NCBI GenBank assembly: GCA_965227455.1
Contig: OZ245752.1
Coordinates: forward strand, 868,001 to 932,000
Direction: 5' to 3'
DNA: 64,000 nucleotides
From: JABDIP01 sp965227455
Lineage (GTDB): Bacteria; Pseudomonadota; Alphaproteobacteria; DSM-16000; Inquilinaceae
The notes below the pieces were generated by a model. The model made no database searches. It was not told the origin of the DNA and saw only the letters and a list, made by a program, of their open reading frames with translations. Positions 25,672 through 34,836 of this stretch are shown in pieces. A program made the position numbers and the translations under genes. The first letter of the stretch is position 1. Every line of letters starts with the position of its first letter.

Positions 25672-26337
25672 TTAACTTCCTGTTAAGACAACGGACATCG
25701 CTGCATCTAATTCCGCCATCGATTGGCAGAGTTGATTTGCCCCTGCGGCGCGCAGGCGTTCGTCGTGGCCAGGCTGGATGTGCTGGCCGCCGAGAAAGCC
25801 GATCACCATCATGCCAGCGGCGACGGCTGCGGTGGTCCCGGCGACGCTGTCCTCGACGGCGATGCAGCGGCCGGGCGCAGTCTCCATCCGCTCGGCCGCC
25901 AACAGGTAGACATCCGGCTTCGGCTTGGGCTGCGCCACCATCTCAGCGCAATACAGCCGATCGTCGAAGAACGGCCTGAGGCCGGTGCGGTCGAGCATCT
26001 GGCGGACCCGCTCCACCGGGCTGTTCGACACCACCGCCATGGGCAGGGCGATGGCTCCGATGGCCTCCGCCGCGCCGGTCACTGGCTCGACGCTGCGCAG
26101 CACCTCGTCGTGGATCGCATTGGCGACATGGCCGACGAAGCCGTCCGGCAGGGTCACCCCGTACTCGTCTTCGGCCTGGCGCACCGCATCATGATCGGTC
26201 ACCCCGAAGATCCGGGCCGCGAAGGCCTTCTGGTCGAGCGCGGGGATTTGCGCGCCGATTTCCGCCGCCAGAACCTTGCAGGCGATGATCTCGCTGTCGA
26301 CGAGCACGCCGTCGCAATCGAAAAGGATGAGGTCCAT
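25672..26337 (-). CDS. HAD-superfamily phosphatase/phosphoglucomutase-like hydrolase
   Basis: 221 residues, HAD subfamily IA with a cap after motif I. Motif I is LILFDCDGVLVDSE (Asp7 nucleophile, Asp9 acid), motif II is AVVSNSPVERVRQML, motif III has KPKPDVYLLAAERM, and motif IV is CIAVEDSVAGTTAAVAAGM. This pattern fits beta-phosphoglucomutase/phosphoglycolate-type enzymes. It is divergent from the ABC sugar importer and probably dephosphorylates or isomerises a sugar phosphate, but the substrate is not decided by sequence. Confidence 0.85.
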   Translation of the reverse strand: MDLILFDCDGVLVDSEIIACKVLAAEIGAQIPALDQKAFAARIFGVTDHDAVRQAEDEYGVTLPDGFVGHVANAIHDEVLRSVEPVTGAAEAIGAIALPMAVVSNSPVERVRQMLDRTGLRPFFDDRLYCAEMVAQPKPKPDVYLLAAERMETAPGRCIAVEDSVAGTTAAVAAGMMVIGFLGGQHIQPGHDERLRAAGANQLCQSMAELDAAMSVVLTGS

Positions 26338-26443
26338 CGCGGAGGGCTCCGACAGCTGGGAGGGGCTTGGATGGCTGGAACAGAGCCGAGGTGGCCCGGG
26401 AGGTCAAGAATTGCCCGCCTGCGGGCTTTGCCATAAGGTACCG

Positions 26444-26457
26444 TTAAATCGATTAAA
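26444..26457. promoter_or_regulatory. Near-palindrome upstream of the sugar importer
   Basis: TTAAATCGATTAAA is an almost perfect dyad centred on CG, in the 166-bp space between the divergent HAD and ABC permease genes. CG-centred dyads of this size are typical of LacI-family operators. No LacI gene is in the window, so this is a candidate only. Confidence 0.35.
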
Positions 26458-26503
26458 ATCGACCGCTGATCGGCAGCGGCGTCTGGGGAGGGGGCCGGGG
26501 GCG

Positions 26504-27373
26504 TTGCGGGAGCCCATCAAGTATGTGTTCATCTGGCCGGCTTTCCTGGTCGTGCTGCTGGTGGCGCTGTTCCCGCTGATCGTCTCGTTGGCGATGAGCT
26601 TCCAGAGCGTGCGGTTGGTGCCGCCCCGTCCGCCACGATTCGTCGGCTTCGACAACTACGGCGATCTGCTGACCCAGGTGCGGTTCTGGTCGGTGATCGC
26701 GACCACGGCGACCATCGTCTTCATCTCCGTCGCCATCCAATACGTGGTCGGGTTCGCCATTGCCCTGGCATTGCACAGCCGGGTCCGGGGCGAGCATCTG
26801 TTCCGGGTCGCCTTCCTGCTGCCGATGCTGATGGCGCCGATCGCCATCGCGCTGATCGCGCGCATGCTGTTCAACTCGACCATCGGGCCTGTGGACGACT
26901 TCTTCACCCTGTTCGGCTATCCCAACCTGCCGTTCCTGACCGATGTGACCTGGGCCTTTGGCGTCATCATCTCGGTCGAGGTCTGGCAGTGGACGCCCTT
27001 TGTCATACTGATGATGTTGGCCGGGCTGCAGACCCTGCCGCCGGAGGTCTACGAAGCGGCGGCAATCGAGAATGCCACCGCGTGGCAGCAATTCTGGGGC
27101 ATCACCTTCCCGATGCTGCTGCCGATCTCCGCTGCGGTGATCTTCATCCGCATCATCGAGAGCTTCAAGATCATGGACACGGTCTTCGTCCTGACCGGCG
27201 GCGGCCCGGGCATCTCGACCGAGACCCTGACTCTGTTCGCCTATCAGGAGGGCTTCAAGAAGTTCAATCTCGGCCAGACCTCGGCGCTCAGCTTCCTGTT
27301 CCTGGTCATCGTCGTCCTGTTCGGCGTGCTCTATCTGGCCGTGCTCAGGCCGCATCTGGAGAAACGGGCATGA
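26504..27373 (+). CDS. ABC sugar transporter permease (MalF/UgpA type)
   Basis: The frame is open far upstream, but coding character and the first membrane helix (YVFIWPAFLVVLLVALFPLI) begin after a TTG at 26504, with GGAGG about 11 bases upstream, giving 289 residues. About six membrane helices are visible. The permease EAA loop reads EVYEAAAIENATAWQQFWGI, then TFPMLLP, and contacts the ATPase. FVLTGGGPGISTETLTLFAY is typical of MalF-like sugar permeases. Its stop overlaps the next permease start (ATGA). TTG as start is inferred. Confidence 0.85.
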   Translation: MREPIKYVFIWPAFLVVLLVALFPLIVSLAMSFQSVRLVPPRPPRFVGFDNYGDLLTQVRFWSVIATTATIVFISVAIQYVVGFAIALALHSRVRGEHLFRVAFLLPMLMAPIAIALIARMLFNSTIGPVDDFFTLFGYPNLPFLTDVTWAFGVIISVEVWQWTPFVILMMLAGLQTLPPEVYEAAAIENATAWQQFWGITFPMLLPISAAVIFIRIIESFKIMDTVFVLTGGGPGISTETLTLFAYQEGFKKFNLGQTSALSFLFLVIVVLFGVLYLAVLRPHLEKRA

Positions 27374-28377
27374 GCCGCCGGCATTGGGTGTTCCTGCTCT
27401 GCCTCGGGTGGATGCTGTTCACCCTGTTCCCGCTCTACTGGGTTGTGATCACGGCGTTCAAGACGCCGCCGGCGGTCAGCGGTGGGGCGACCTACTTGCC
27501 ATTCATCGACTTCCAGCCGACGATCCACAATCTGGTTGAGCTGTTCACCGGCCAGCGGGGCAATTTCATCTCGCCCTTCCTGAACTCGACCTTCGTCGGG
27601 CTCAGCGCCACATTCCTGTCCGTGCTGCTGGGGTCCATGGCCGCCTATGCGCTGGTCCGCTTTCCGTTCCGCGTGCGGCTCCTTTCCGGCCTGGTCTTCG
27701 CGGTGACCAGCATCGGCGGATATCTGGTGCTGCGCGAATGGCTCGACCTGCCGCCGGCTCAGGCCCTGGCCCTGGTGCTGGTGCTCGGCCTGCCATTGGC
27801 GGTGTGGCTGAACCGCTTCAACCTGCCGGGGCCGGTGCTTGGCAACAACGACGTGGTCTTCTGGTTCGTCTCCCAGCGCATGTTCCCACCGATTGTCACC
27901 GCCTTCGCACTGTTCCTGTTCTATTCGGAGCTCGGCCGCGAGGGGCTGAAGATGCTGGACACCTATTGGGGCCTGACCTTCGCCTACACCTCGTTCTCGC
28001 TGCCGATCGTGATCTGGCTGATGCGCGACTTCTTCCAGGCGCTGCCGGTGGAGATCGAGGAGGCGGCACTGGTCGACGATGTGCCGCGGCTGCGGATCTT
28101 CTTCGGCATCGTATTGCCGATGGCGCGGCCGGGCATCATCGCGGTGTCGATCATCACCCTTGGCTTCGTGTGGAACGAGTTCCTGTTCGCGCTCCTGCTG
28201 ACCACCTCGGATTGGCAGACCCTGCCGATCCTGCTCTCCGGTCAGAATACGGTGCGCGGCGACGAATGGTGGGCGGTGGCGACGGCGACGATGGTCGCTT
28301 TGGCGCCGATGTTGGTCCTGGCTACAGTATTGGGCAGGTTGATGCGGTCCGGCCTTGTCCTCGGTGGTATCAAATGA
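27370..28377 (+). CDS. ABC sugar transporter permease (MalG/UgpE type)
   Basis: 335 residues with a start overlapping the stop of the first permease. It has FLLCLGWMLFTLFPLYWVVI, then ITAFKTP, the SEM-like topology of MalG proteins and the EAA loop EIEEAALVDDVPRLRIFFGI, then VLPMARPGI. Compared with ordinary MalG proteins, residues about 100-150 hold an extra pair of hydrophobic stretches (LVFAVTSIGGYLVLREWLDL and ALALVLVLGLPLAVWLNRF). With the first permease it forms the membrane channel. Confidence 0.85.
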   Translation: MSRRHWVFLLCLGWMLFTLFPLYWVVITAFKTPPAVSGGATYLPFIDFQPTIHNLVELFTGQRGNFISPFLNSTFVGLSATFLSVLLGSMAAYALVRFPFRVRLLSGLVFAVTSIGGYLVLREWLDLPPAQALALVLVLGLPLAVWLNRFNLPGPVLGNNDVVFWFVSQRMFPPIVTAFALFLFYSELGREGLKMLDTYWGLTFAYTSFSLPIVIWLMRDFFQALPVEIEEAALVDDVPRLRIFFGIVLPMARPGIIAVSIITLGFVWNEFLFALLLTTSDWQTLPILLSGQNTVRGDEWWAVATATMVALAPMLVLATVLGRLMRSGLVLGGIK

Positions 28378-28406
28378 TCGCAACCAGATCCAAAGGGAGG
28401 ATTGAG

Positions 28407-29864
28407 ATGAAAATGAAGCAGGCCTTGACCCTGGGGGCGGCGGCCGTTGCGCTGGCGCTGTCGGGGGCTGCGACGGCACAGCAATATCCCGACTATAGCG
28501 GGGTCACCATCAATGTCGGCTCGATGACCGGACCGTTCATCGCCAGCGCGCACCAGGCTGCGGCGAAGACTTGGGAGGAGAACACCGGCGGCACGGTGAA
28601 CATCATCGAGTTTCCGTTCAGCGAGCTGTATCCGAAGTTCCTGACCTCGATGGTGCAGAACGAAGCGTCCTTCGACGTGATCTCGTTCGCCCCGGCATGG
28701 CTCCCGGACTTCGCGCCGTACTTGTCCGAGATGCCGGTCTATATCCGCCGAACCTCCGATTGGGAGGACATTCACCCGGTCTATCGCGAGCGGCTGATGG
28801 TGTGGGACGGCAAGACCATCTCACAGACGATCGACGGCGATCTGCACACGATCTCCTACCGGCTCGACCTGTTCAATGATCCGGCCGAGCAGGAGGCTTT
28901 CAGCGACCGCTATGGCTACGACCTGGCGCCGCCGGAGACCTGGGCGCAGTACTACGACATCGCCGAATTCTTCACCCGCCCCGACGACGAGTTGTGGGGG
29001 ACGGCGGAAGCCTTCGTGCGAGGCGGCCAGCAGTTCTGGTTCTTCTTCTCGCATGCCGCCAGCTACACCAACCATCCGGACAACCCGGGCTCCATGTTCT
29101 TCGATCCGGAGACCTTCGAGCCGCAGATCAACAATCCGGGCTGGCTCAGGGCGTTGGAGGAATACATCCAGAGTGTCTCCGTCTCGCCGCCGGGTGCGCT
29201 GAACTACAATTCCGGTGACATCCGCACCGCGTTCGCCGGCGGCCGGGTGGCGATGAACTTCGACTGGGGCGATACCGGCACCATCGGTGCCGATCCCGAT
29301 CAGAGCCAGGTGGCCGGTAATGTCGGCTCCGCGCTGCTGCCGGGCTCCAACGAGTTCTGGAACCACAAGACCGGCCAGTGGGACACCTTCGACGAGGTGA
29401 TCCGCTCTCCCTTCATGGCCTATGGCGGCTGGCAGTCGGCCGTGCCGGCGGCGAGCCGGAACCAGGAAGCGGCCTGGGACTATGTCGAGTGGCTGACCAA
29501 TCCTGAGAACAGCGGCATCGCCGCGATCACCGGCGGGTCGGGCGTCAACCCGTACCGCTTCAGCCACTTCGATAATATCGAGCGGTGGCTGACGATCTTC
29601 TCGGAAGAAGAGGCACGGCAATACCTGGCCGCCCAGCAGGGCAGCCTGGACGCCCCGAACGTGGCGCTGGACATGCGTCTTCCGGGCTATTTCTCCTACA
29701 CCGAAGTGCTGGAAATCGAGCTTTCCAAGGCGCTGGCCGGCCAGGTCGAGCCGCAGGAGGCGCTCGACGCCATCGCCGCGGAATGGGAGAAGATGACCGA
29801 GGATCTGGGACGCGACGAGCAACTCGCCGCCTACCGGGCCTCGATGGGCCTGCCGCCGCTCTAG
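28407..29864 (+). CDS. ABC sugar transporter substrate-binding protein
   Basis: 485 residues; AAAGGGAGG precedes the ATG. The signal peptide is MKMKQALTLGAAAVALALSG with cleavage near ATAQQ. The mature part is a type-1 carbohydrate-binding (SBP_bac_1) fold: VTINVGSMTGPFIASAHQAA, TGGTVNIIEFPFSELYPKFL, FDVISFAPAWLPDFAPYL, TISYRLDLFNDP, AGGRVAMNFDWGDTGTIGAD and PAASRNQEAAWDYVEWLTNP. Many Trp and Tyr residues suit sugar stacking. It follows the permeases by 29 bp and precedes the ATPase by 90 bp, so all four form one importer. Confidence 0.9.
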   Translation: MKMKQALTLGAAAVALALSGAATAQQYPDYSGVTINVGSMTGPFIASAHQAAAKTWEENTGGTVNIIEFPFSELYPKFLTSMVQNEASFDVISFAPAWLPDFAPYLSEMPVYIRRTSDWEDIHPVYRERLMVWDGKTISQTIDGDLHTISYRLDLFNDPAEQEAFSDRYGYDLAPPETWAQYYDIAEFFTRPDDELWGTAEAFVRGGQQFWFFFSHAASYTNHPDNPGSMFFDPETFEPQINNPGWLRALEEYIQSVSVSPPGALNYNSGDIRTAFAGGRVAMNFDWGDTGTIGADPDQSQVAGNVGSALLPGSNEFWNHKTGQWDTFDEVIRSPFMAYGGWQSAVPAASRNQEAAWDYVEWLTNPENSGIAAITGGSGVNPYRFSHFDNIERWLTIFSEEEARQYLAAQQGSLDAPNVALDMRLPGYFSYTEVLEIELSKALAGQVEPQEALDAIAAEWEKMTEDLGRDEQLAAYRASMGLPPL

Positions 29865-29954
29865 GCGGGTATCGATTGCATCGCCCCCCGTCGCGTCCGG
29901 GCGGCGGGGGGCGTGCATCGTCCTGGAACCGGATCCGCTCGAAAGCAGGGCCGC

Positions 29955-31040
29955 ATGGCGCGTGTGACACTGACCAAGGTCGTGAAGAAATTCGACGACC
30001 TGACCGTCATCCCCGATCTCGACCTGGAGATCGCCGACAAGGAGTTCGTCGTGCTTGTCGGGCCGTCCGGCTGCGGCAAGACCACGACACTTCGTATGAT
30101 CGCCGGTCTTGAGACCGCGACCGACGGGGTCATCAGGATCGGCGAGAACGATGTCACCAATCTGCGCCCCGGCCTGCGCAACTGCGCCATGGTGTTCCAG
30201 AATTACGCGCTCTATCCCCACATGACGGTGCGCGAGAACATCGGCTACGGCATGAAGGTGCGTGGCGTCGAATCCGCCGAGATTGACCGCCAGATCACCG
30301 AGGCGGCCCGGATCCTGGAGCTGGAACCCTATCTGGAGCGCCGGCCGAAGCACCTGTCCGGCGGCCAGCGCCAGCGCGTCGCCATCGGTCGCGCCATCGT
30401 GCGCGACCCGGACGTGTTCCTGTTCGACGAGCCGCTGTCGAACCTCGACGCCAAGCTGCGCATCGAGATGCGTACCGAGATCAAAAATCTGCACCGTCGG
30501 CTTCAGAACACCGTCGTCTACGTCACCCATGACCAGGTCGAGGCGATGACCATGGCCGACCGGGTCGTAGTGATGAACAAGGGGATCATCGAGCAGGTCG
30601 CCGAGCCCATCACTCTCTATGAAAAGCCGGCCAACGCCTTCGTGGCAGCCTTCATCGGCGCGCCCAGCATGAACTTCCTGCCGGCCCGGGTTGATGGCGG
30701 TGGCGACGGCTTGGACGTCATTCTCGCCGACGACACCCGCCTGCCGGTGCCGGAGTCGCTGGCTGCGCAGTATGGCGGGCTGAAGGATCGCTTGGTCACG
30801 CTCGGCATCCGGCCGGAGCACATGGCCGGCGGTTCCGCCGGCCCGGCGGTCGTGACGGTGACGCCCCGTGCCATCGAGCCGCTCGGCCCGCACACCCTGA
30901 TCATCGGCCGTACCGCGGACAGCCCGCTCACCGCCCAAGTCGACGCGCACTACCCGGCCGAGCCGGACCAGGCCACGCAGGTGACCATCGACATGAGCAA
31001 GATGCACCTGTTCGACCCCGAGGGCGGACAGGCGCTGTAG
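29955..31040 (+). CDS. ABC sugar transporter ATP-binding protein (UgpC/MsmK type)
   Basis: 361 residues. Walker A GPSGCGKTT is at 36-44, the Q-loop at MVFQNYALYP, signature LSGGQRQR at 134-141, Walker B VFLFDEP near 154-160, D-loop SNLD, and H-loop YVTHDQ. The C-terminal third is the TOBE/OB regulatory domain (RLVTLGIRPEHM) of sugar-type CUT1 ATPases. It energises the permease pair upstream. Start at the ATG at 29955; CAGG lies upstream. Confidence 0.92.
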   Translation: MARVTLTKVVKKFDDLTVIPDLDLEIADKEFVVLVGPSGCGKTTTLRMIAGLETATDGVIRIGENDVTNLRPGLRNCAMVFQNYALYPHMTVRENIGYGMKVRGVESAEIDRQITEAARILELEPYLERRPKHLSGGQRQRVAIGRAIVRDPDVFLFDEPLSNLDAKLRIEMRTEIKNLHRRLQNTVVYVTHDQVEAMTMADRVVVMNKGIIEQVAEPITLYEKPANAFVAAFIGAPSMNFLPARVDGGGDGLDVILADDTRLPVPESLAAQYGGLKDRLVTLGIRPEHMAGGSAGPAVVTVTPRAIEPLGPHTLIIGRTADSPLTAQVDAHYPAEPDQATQVTIDMSKMHLFDPEGGQAL

Positions 31041-31057
31041 GAGGGAGCGGCCTAGCC

Positions 31058-31567
31058 CTAGACCGTGCGCATGTCCACCGCGACGGGTGGGCTGTTGCGC
31101 AGGGTCTGGTAGACCACGCAATAACGCTCGGTGAGCTTGGTGAGGGTGGCGATCTGCTCCGAATCGGCGTCGCTGTCGATGTCGAAGGCGAGGCGGATCT
31201 CGCGGAAGCCCACCGGCGCCTCGCGGTCGACGCCCAGGGTGCCGCGGAAATCCAGATCGCCTTCGGCGCGCACGGTGCCGCCGCGCAGCGGCACGCCGAT
31301 CGCCGTCGCCACCGCCCGCAGGGTCACCCCGGCGCAGGCCACCAGGGCCTCCAGCAGCATGTCGCCGGAGCAGGCCGACAGCCCGTCGCCGCCGGTCGCC
31401 GGATGCAGCCCGGCCTCGACCAGGGCCCGGCCGGTGTCGACCGAGCAGGTGATTCCCTCGCCATCCAGGGAACCGTCCGCCTTCAGGGTGATCACCGCCG
31501 CCTCCGGGTCCTCGCGGTAGCGGTCCTTCAGCGGCGCCTGAAGCTCACGCAGCTGTTCTCCATCCAT
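31058..31567 (-). CDS. OsmC-family protein (peroxide/thiol stress)
   Basis: 169 residues with a strong GGAGGGAGG ribosome site. The two peroxidatic cysteine regions of OsmC/Ohr folds are present: SGDMLLEALVACAGVTLRAV and TKLTERYCVVYQTL, the latter with the C-terminal-side Cys. OsmC proteins reduce organic hydroperoxides or handle thiols in the cytoplasm. It lies on the opposite strand between the importer and the aldo-keto reductase. A second OsmC domain occurs in the fusion protein at 40444. Confidence 0.85.
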   Translation of the reverse strand: MDGEQLRELQAPLKDRYREDPEAAVITLKADGSLDGEGITCSVDTGRALVEAGLHPATGGDGLSACSGDMLLEALVACAGVTLRAVATAIGVPLRGGTVRAEGDLDFRGTLGVDREAPVGFREIRLAFDIDSDADSEQIATLTKLTERYCVVYQTLRNSPPVAVDMRTV

Positions 31568-31714
31568 GCTGAGTCCTCCCTCCGATCCTGGATCAGGCGT
31601 CTTAGCATGCCGGGCGCAAATCTGCGGTCACGCTTGCGCGACACGAAGCGTCGCGCAATGCTCGGCGCCAGCCAATATCCGAATTTGGCGGCAGGGCAGG
31701 GAGGACATAGACCC

Positions 31715-32734
31715 ATGAAACCGGAAACGACGCGGCCGCTCGGCCGGACCAAGCTGCCTGTCTGCCAGATGGGTTTCGGCGGCGCACCGCTGGGAAACCT
31801 CTATGCCGAGTTCAGCGACGAGGAGGCACGGGCGACGGTTTCGGCCGCCTATGATGCCGGCATCAGATTGTTCGACACCGCGCCGCTCTACGGCTACGGG
31901 CTGAGCGAGCACCGCATCGGCGAGGCGCTGCGCTGGCAGCCGCGCGACAGCTATGTGCTCTCCACCAAGATCGGCCGGCGGCTAATCCCCGAGGATCCGG
32001 CGAAGATCGATGGCGGGCTGTTCAAGCGCACCCTGCCGTTCGACCCGGTCTATGACTATTCCTATGACGGCGTCATGCGCTCGGTGGAGGACAGCCTGCA
32101 GCGCCTGGCCCTGCAGCGCATCGACATCCTGCTGATCCACGATGTCGACCATTGGACCCATGGCGACGCCGCAACAGTCGACCGCTATTTCGCCGAGGTC
32201 ATGGAGGGCGGCTACCGGGCGATGATCGAGCTGCGCGAGCAAGGCGTGATCAGCGCTATCGGCGCCGGCGTCAACGAATGGGAGATGTGCCAGCGCTTCG
32301 CCGAGGCCGGCGATTTCGACTGCTTCCTGCTGGCCGGCCGCTACACCCTGCTGGAGCAGGAATCCCTCAACACCTTCCTGCCGCTCTGCGTCGAGCGCGG
32401 CATCGGCATCATCATCGGCGGCCCGCTCAACACCGGCATCCTGGCCACCGGCGCGGTCGAGGGCGCCTATTACAACTACGCCCCGGCACCGCCGGAGATC
32501 ATGGAGCAGGTGGCGAAGATCGAGGCGGTCTGCCAGCGCCACAACGTGCCGCTCGCCACCGCCGCCTTGCAGTTCCCGCTGCACCACCCGGCCGTCTCCT
32601 CGACCATCCCCGGCGCCCGCACCCCGTCGGAAATCACCCGCAACGTCGAGACCTTCGCCATCGACGTGCCGAACGATCTGTGGGCGGAGCTGAAGGCGGA
32701 GGGGCTGCTGCGGGAAGACGCGCCGACGCCGTAG
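31715..32734 (+). CDS. Aldo-keto reductase (D-threo-aldose/L-fucose dehydrogenase type)
   Basis: 339 residues. TRPLGRTKLPVCQMGFGGAP, then GNLY, opens the barrel. GIRLFDTAPLYGYGLSEHRI holds the catalytic Asp and Tyr, VLSTKIGRRL the Lys, and DILLIHDVDHWTH the His. This layout, with the extended loop KRTLPFDPVYDYSYDGVMRS, fits the aldose 1-dehydrogenase branch that oxidises L-fucose, D-arabinose or L-galactose with NAD(P). In this region it would provide an oxidative entry for the imported sugar. The substrate is inferred from branch likeness and context. Confidence 0.82.
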   Translation: MKPETTRPLGRTKLPVCQMGFGGAPLGNLYAEFSDEEARATVSAAYDAGIRLFDTAPLYGYGLSEHRIGEALRWQPRDSYVLSTKIGRRLIPEDPAKIDGGLFKRTLPFDPVYDYSYDGVMRSVEDSLQRLALQRIDILLIHDVDHWTHGDAATVDRYFAEVMEGGYRAMIELREQGVISAIGAGVNEWEMCQRFAEAGDFDCFLLAGRYTLLEQESLNTFLPLCVERGIGIIIGGPLNTGILATGAVEGAYYNYAPAPPEIMEQVAKIEAVCQRHNVPLATAALQFPLHHPAVSSTIPGARTPSEITRNVETFAIDVPNDLWAELKAEGLLREDAPTP

Positions 32735-32767
32735 CGACAGGGTCAGAAACCATTTGGAGTGCAGCGC

Positions 32768-33322
32768 ATGAGGTCCGAGCCAATTCTCAGATTCATGATT
32801 CTCGTCGCCGTGATCGTGGCGGGCACCGGTCAGGCGTCGGCAACTACAGAGAATCTACCCTTGAGAAGCAGTCCGATACCGCAGACCACGGACGGCGTAC
32901 CGCACGTTCAGATCGGGGTCGAGCCGGTTCCCGAAATCTCCGAAGCGCTGCTAAGGCGCGTTGCGAACATTCCAGATGTGGAGATCCGCCCGACCGTCGT
33001 GTCGCTGCCGGGCGCGAAGGGTTTCTGGCTGAATGATGAACTCACCCTGGCCCGTCCCGACGTGATCGTCGGCGGACGGGAATTCGCCCACATCCACCCT
33101 GACGGAAGCCTGCACGCGTCTCTTTCACCCGAACTTGCCGTCAAAGCCGTCAACGCTGGCTGGGCAACTCATCACCCCTGGGCGGACCGAAGGCCAGGAT
33201 GGGAAGGGTTCGTGATGATCTACACGCCTGGAACGGCGGAAGAAATGGAAGTCGTGTTTGAGCTCATCCTGGGGTCCTACAACTTCGTTACGGGAAGACA
33301 AGAGACCCCTGCGAACCTTTGA
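32768..33322 (+). CDS. Exported luciferase-like domain protein (DUF5519 type)
   Basis: The ATG at 32768 has GGAG nine bases upstream, giving 184 residues. A signal peptide (ILRFMILVAVIVAGTGQASA) leads to a compact domain: ALLRRVANIPDVEIRPTVVS, then GREFAHIHPDGSLHASLSPE, GWATHHPW and FVMIYTPGTAEEMEVVFELI with GSYNFV. The H.H..GSLH and GWA..HP motifs match the DUF5519 'luciferase domain' family, which is not light-producing in bacteria. The role is unknown. It is convergent with the second FGGY kinase. Confidence 0.75.
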   Translation: MRSEPILRFMILVAVIVAGTGQASATTENLPLRSSPIPQTTDGVPHVQIGVEPVPEISEALLRRVANIPDVEIRPTVVSLPGAKGFWLNDELTLARPDVIVGGREFAHIHPDGSLHASLSPELAVKAVNAGWATHHPWADRRPGWEGFVMIYTPGTAEEMEVVFELILGSYNFVTGRQETPANL

Positions 33323-33365
33323 TTGCCCTCGTGCTTATGCAGCGGCTCTGCTGACCGATCCGAAA

Positions 33366-34742
33366 TCAAGGAAGCAAGGCCGCCCAGCGCCGGTAATAGG
33401 ACAAAAGATCTTCGATCCCCGCCGATGATACCGGCGGCCAACTCGCCTCTCCGGCCGTGGCGCTCCTTTGCAATCGCAGCAGCAGCGCGGCGCCCAGTGC
33501 CGTCCCATCGCCTTCGCTGGAAGAGAACACAGACTGCTCCGGGCGCAGGTTCGCGAGCAATTGGCAAAACAGTCGGTTCCGCGAGAAGGCCCCGTCAACG
33601 ACGATGTCGTTCGTGGAGCCGATGACGTCGATCGATTGCACACACATGAGAGTCGTATAGAGAGTCGCAAGCGCAGCCCGGCCGGAGTCGGTCCGCGGCT
33701 CCGGCCCTTCGATTCGACCCCTTCCGCCGCTCCCCGGGATAGGGCCGCCGGAATCGGTGAAGGAGGGCAGGGCCATGGTGCCGGCGGCGATCAGGGCGGC
33801 GACGTCCTCCAGGGTCGCAGCATCCGGCGGTGCGCCGTCCGCCAGAATGTCGAACTCCCGGCCGCCCATGAAGCGGCTGCAGGCGATCGGGCGACCGTAG
33901 ATGTCGGTGTTGGAGCAGGTGTCGCGAGCCGGGTCCAGGGCGTCGAGCGGCTGGGAAGCATTGAAATTGATCACCCAGGTGCCGGTGGACATGAGCGTGA
34001 AGTCGGTCATGCCGGCGGCCAGGTAGCGCAGGTAGTTGGCGCTGCTGTCATGGATGCCGCACAGCACCGGGGTCTCGGGCGGCAGGCCGGTCGCGCCCGC
34101 CACCTCCGGCGTGATCGGCCCCAGCACCTCCCAGGCCTTGCGTAGGGGAGGGAAGAGGGGCCGCCAGCCCTCCCGCTCGACCAGCGAGGAATAGTCGCCG
34201 GCCTTGGGCGCCCAGAGATGGGTCTGGGCGCCGAGCGAGGTGACCTCGGTGGCGGCCACGCCGGACAGGCGCCAGGCCCAGAACTGGGCGTTGGGCAGGA
34301 TGTGCCGGGCGCGGCCGAACGCCTTCGGGAAGGCCCGGCTCTGCCAGAAGACCTGCCGGCCCAGGGTCAGGCCACCGGGATTGGTCGGGGCGCAGACCTC
34401 GTCGAAACCCGGCGCCGCGTCGGCATAGGCGGCCTTGATCTCCTCCGGCGGGTCGGCCTCGTAATCCATGATCGGCAGAACCAGCTCCGACCCGTCGGTC
34501 AGGGCCGCCGTCGAGCCATAGGCGCAAGGCACGATGGCCTGGATGGCGTGGCGGGCGGCCATACTTTGCAGCGCTGGAAGCAGCCAGTTCCAGACGGCCT
34601 GCGCATCCAAGTGCAGATAAGGTGGGCCGGCCACGGGCTGGTTGCCGGCCGTCTCGCTGTCGAGGATGCGGCCATCCGCGTCGATCGCCAGCAGCTTCAG
34701 ATTGGTCTTGCCCAGGTCGAGGATCGCGGCGATGTCGGCCAT
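33366..34742 (-). CDS. FGGY-family carbohydrate kinase (fuculokinase/rhamnulokinase-like)
   Basis: The start at 34742 (MADIAAILDLGKTNLKLLAI, then DADGRIL) gives 458 residues. Other FGGY motifs are CAYGSTAALTDGSEL, LPIMDYE, CGIHDSSANYLRYLAAGMTD, FTLMSTGTWVINFN and NDIVVDGAFSRNRLFCQLLA, then EGDGTALGAALLL. The DLGKTN opening and GIHDSSA are usual in FucK/rhamnulokinase-like members. Divergent from a class II aldolase by 94 bp, it is the likely kinase of a ketose that the aldolase then splits. The ribosome site is weak. Confidence 0.82.
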   Translation of the reverse strand: MADIAAILDLGKTNLKLLAIDADGRILDSETAGNQPVAGPPYLHLDAQAVWNWLLPALQSMAARHAIQAIVPCAYGSTAALTDGSELVLPIMDYEADPPEEIKAAYADAAPGFDEVCAPTNPGGLTLGRQVFWQSRAFPKAFGRARHILPNAQFWAWRLSGVAATEVTSLGAQTHLWAPKAGDYSSLVEREGWRPLFPPLRKAWEVLGPITPEVAGATGLPPETPVLCGIHDSSANYLRYLAAGMTDFTLMSTGTWVINFNASQPLDALDPARDTCSNTDIYGRPIACSRFMGGREFDILADGAPPDAATLEDVAALIAAGTMALPSFTDSGGPIPGSGGRGRIEGPEPRTDSGRAALATLYTTLMCVQSIDVIGSTNDIVVDGAFSRNRLFCQLLANLRPEQSVFSSSEGDGTALGAALLLRLQRSATAGEASWPPVSSAGIEDLLSYYRRWAALLP

Positions 34743-34836
34743 GAAGGGTCCGCTGCACAGCTTTTCTGCGGAATCGATGGTAGCGGACCGGCTCCGCGTG
34801 TTGAACCGGCGGCGAACCGCCGATACAGTCGCGCCC

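Noticed and set aside
28821..31121. A 766-codon minus-strand open frame
   Set aside because: It is antisense to the sugar-binding protein and ATPase genes, both of which are certain.
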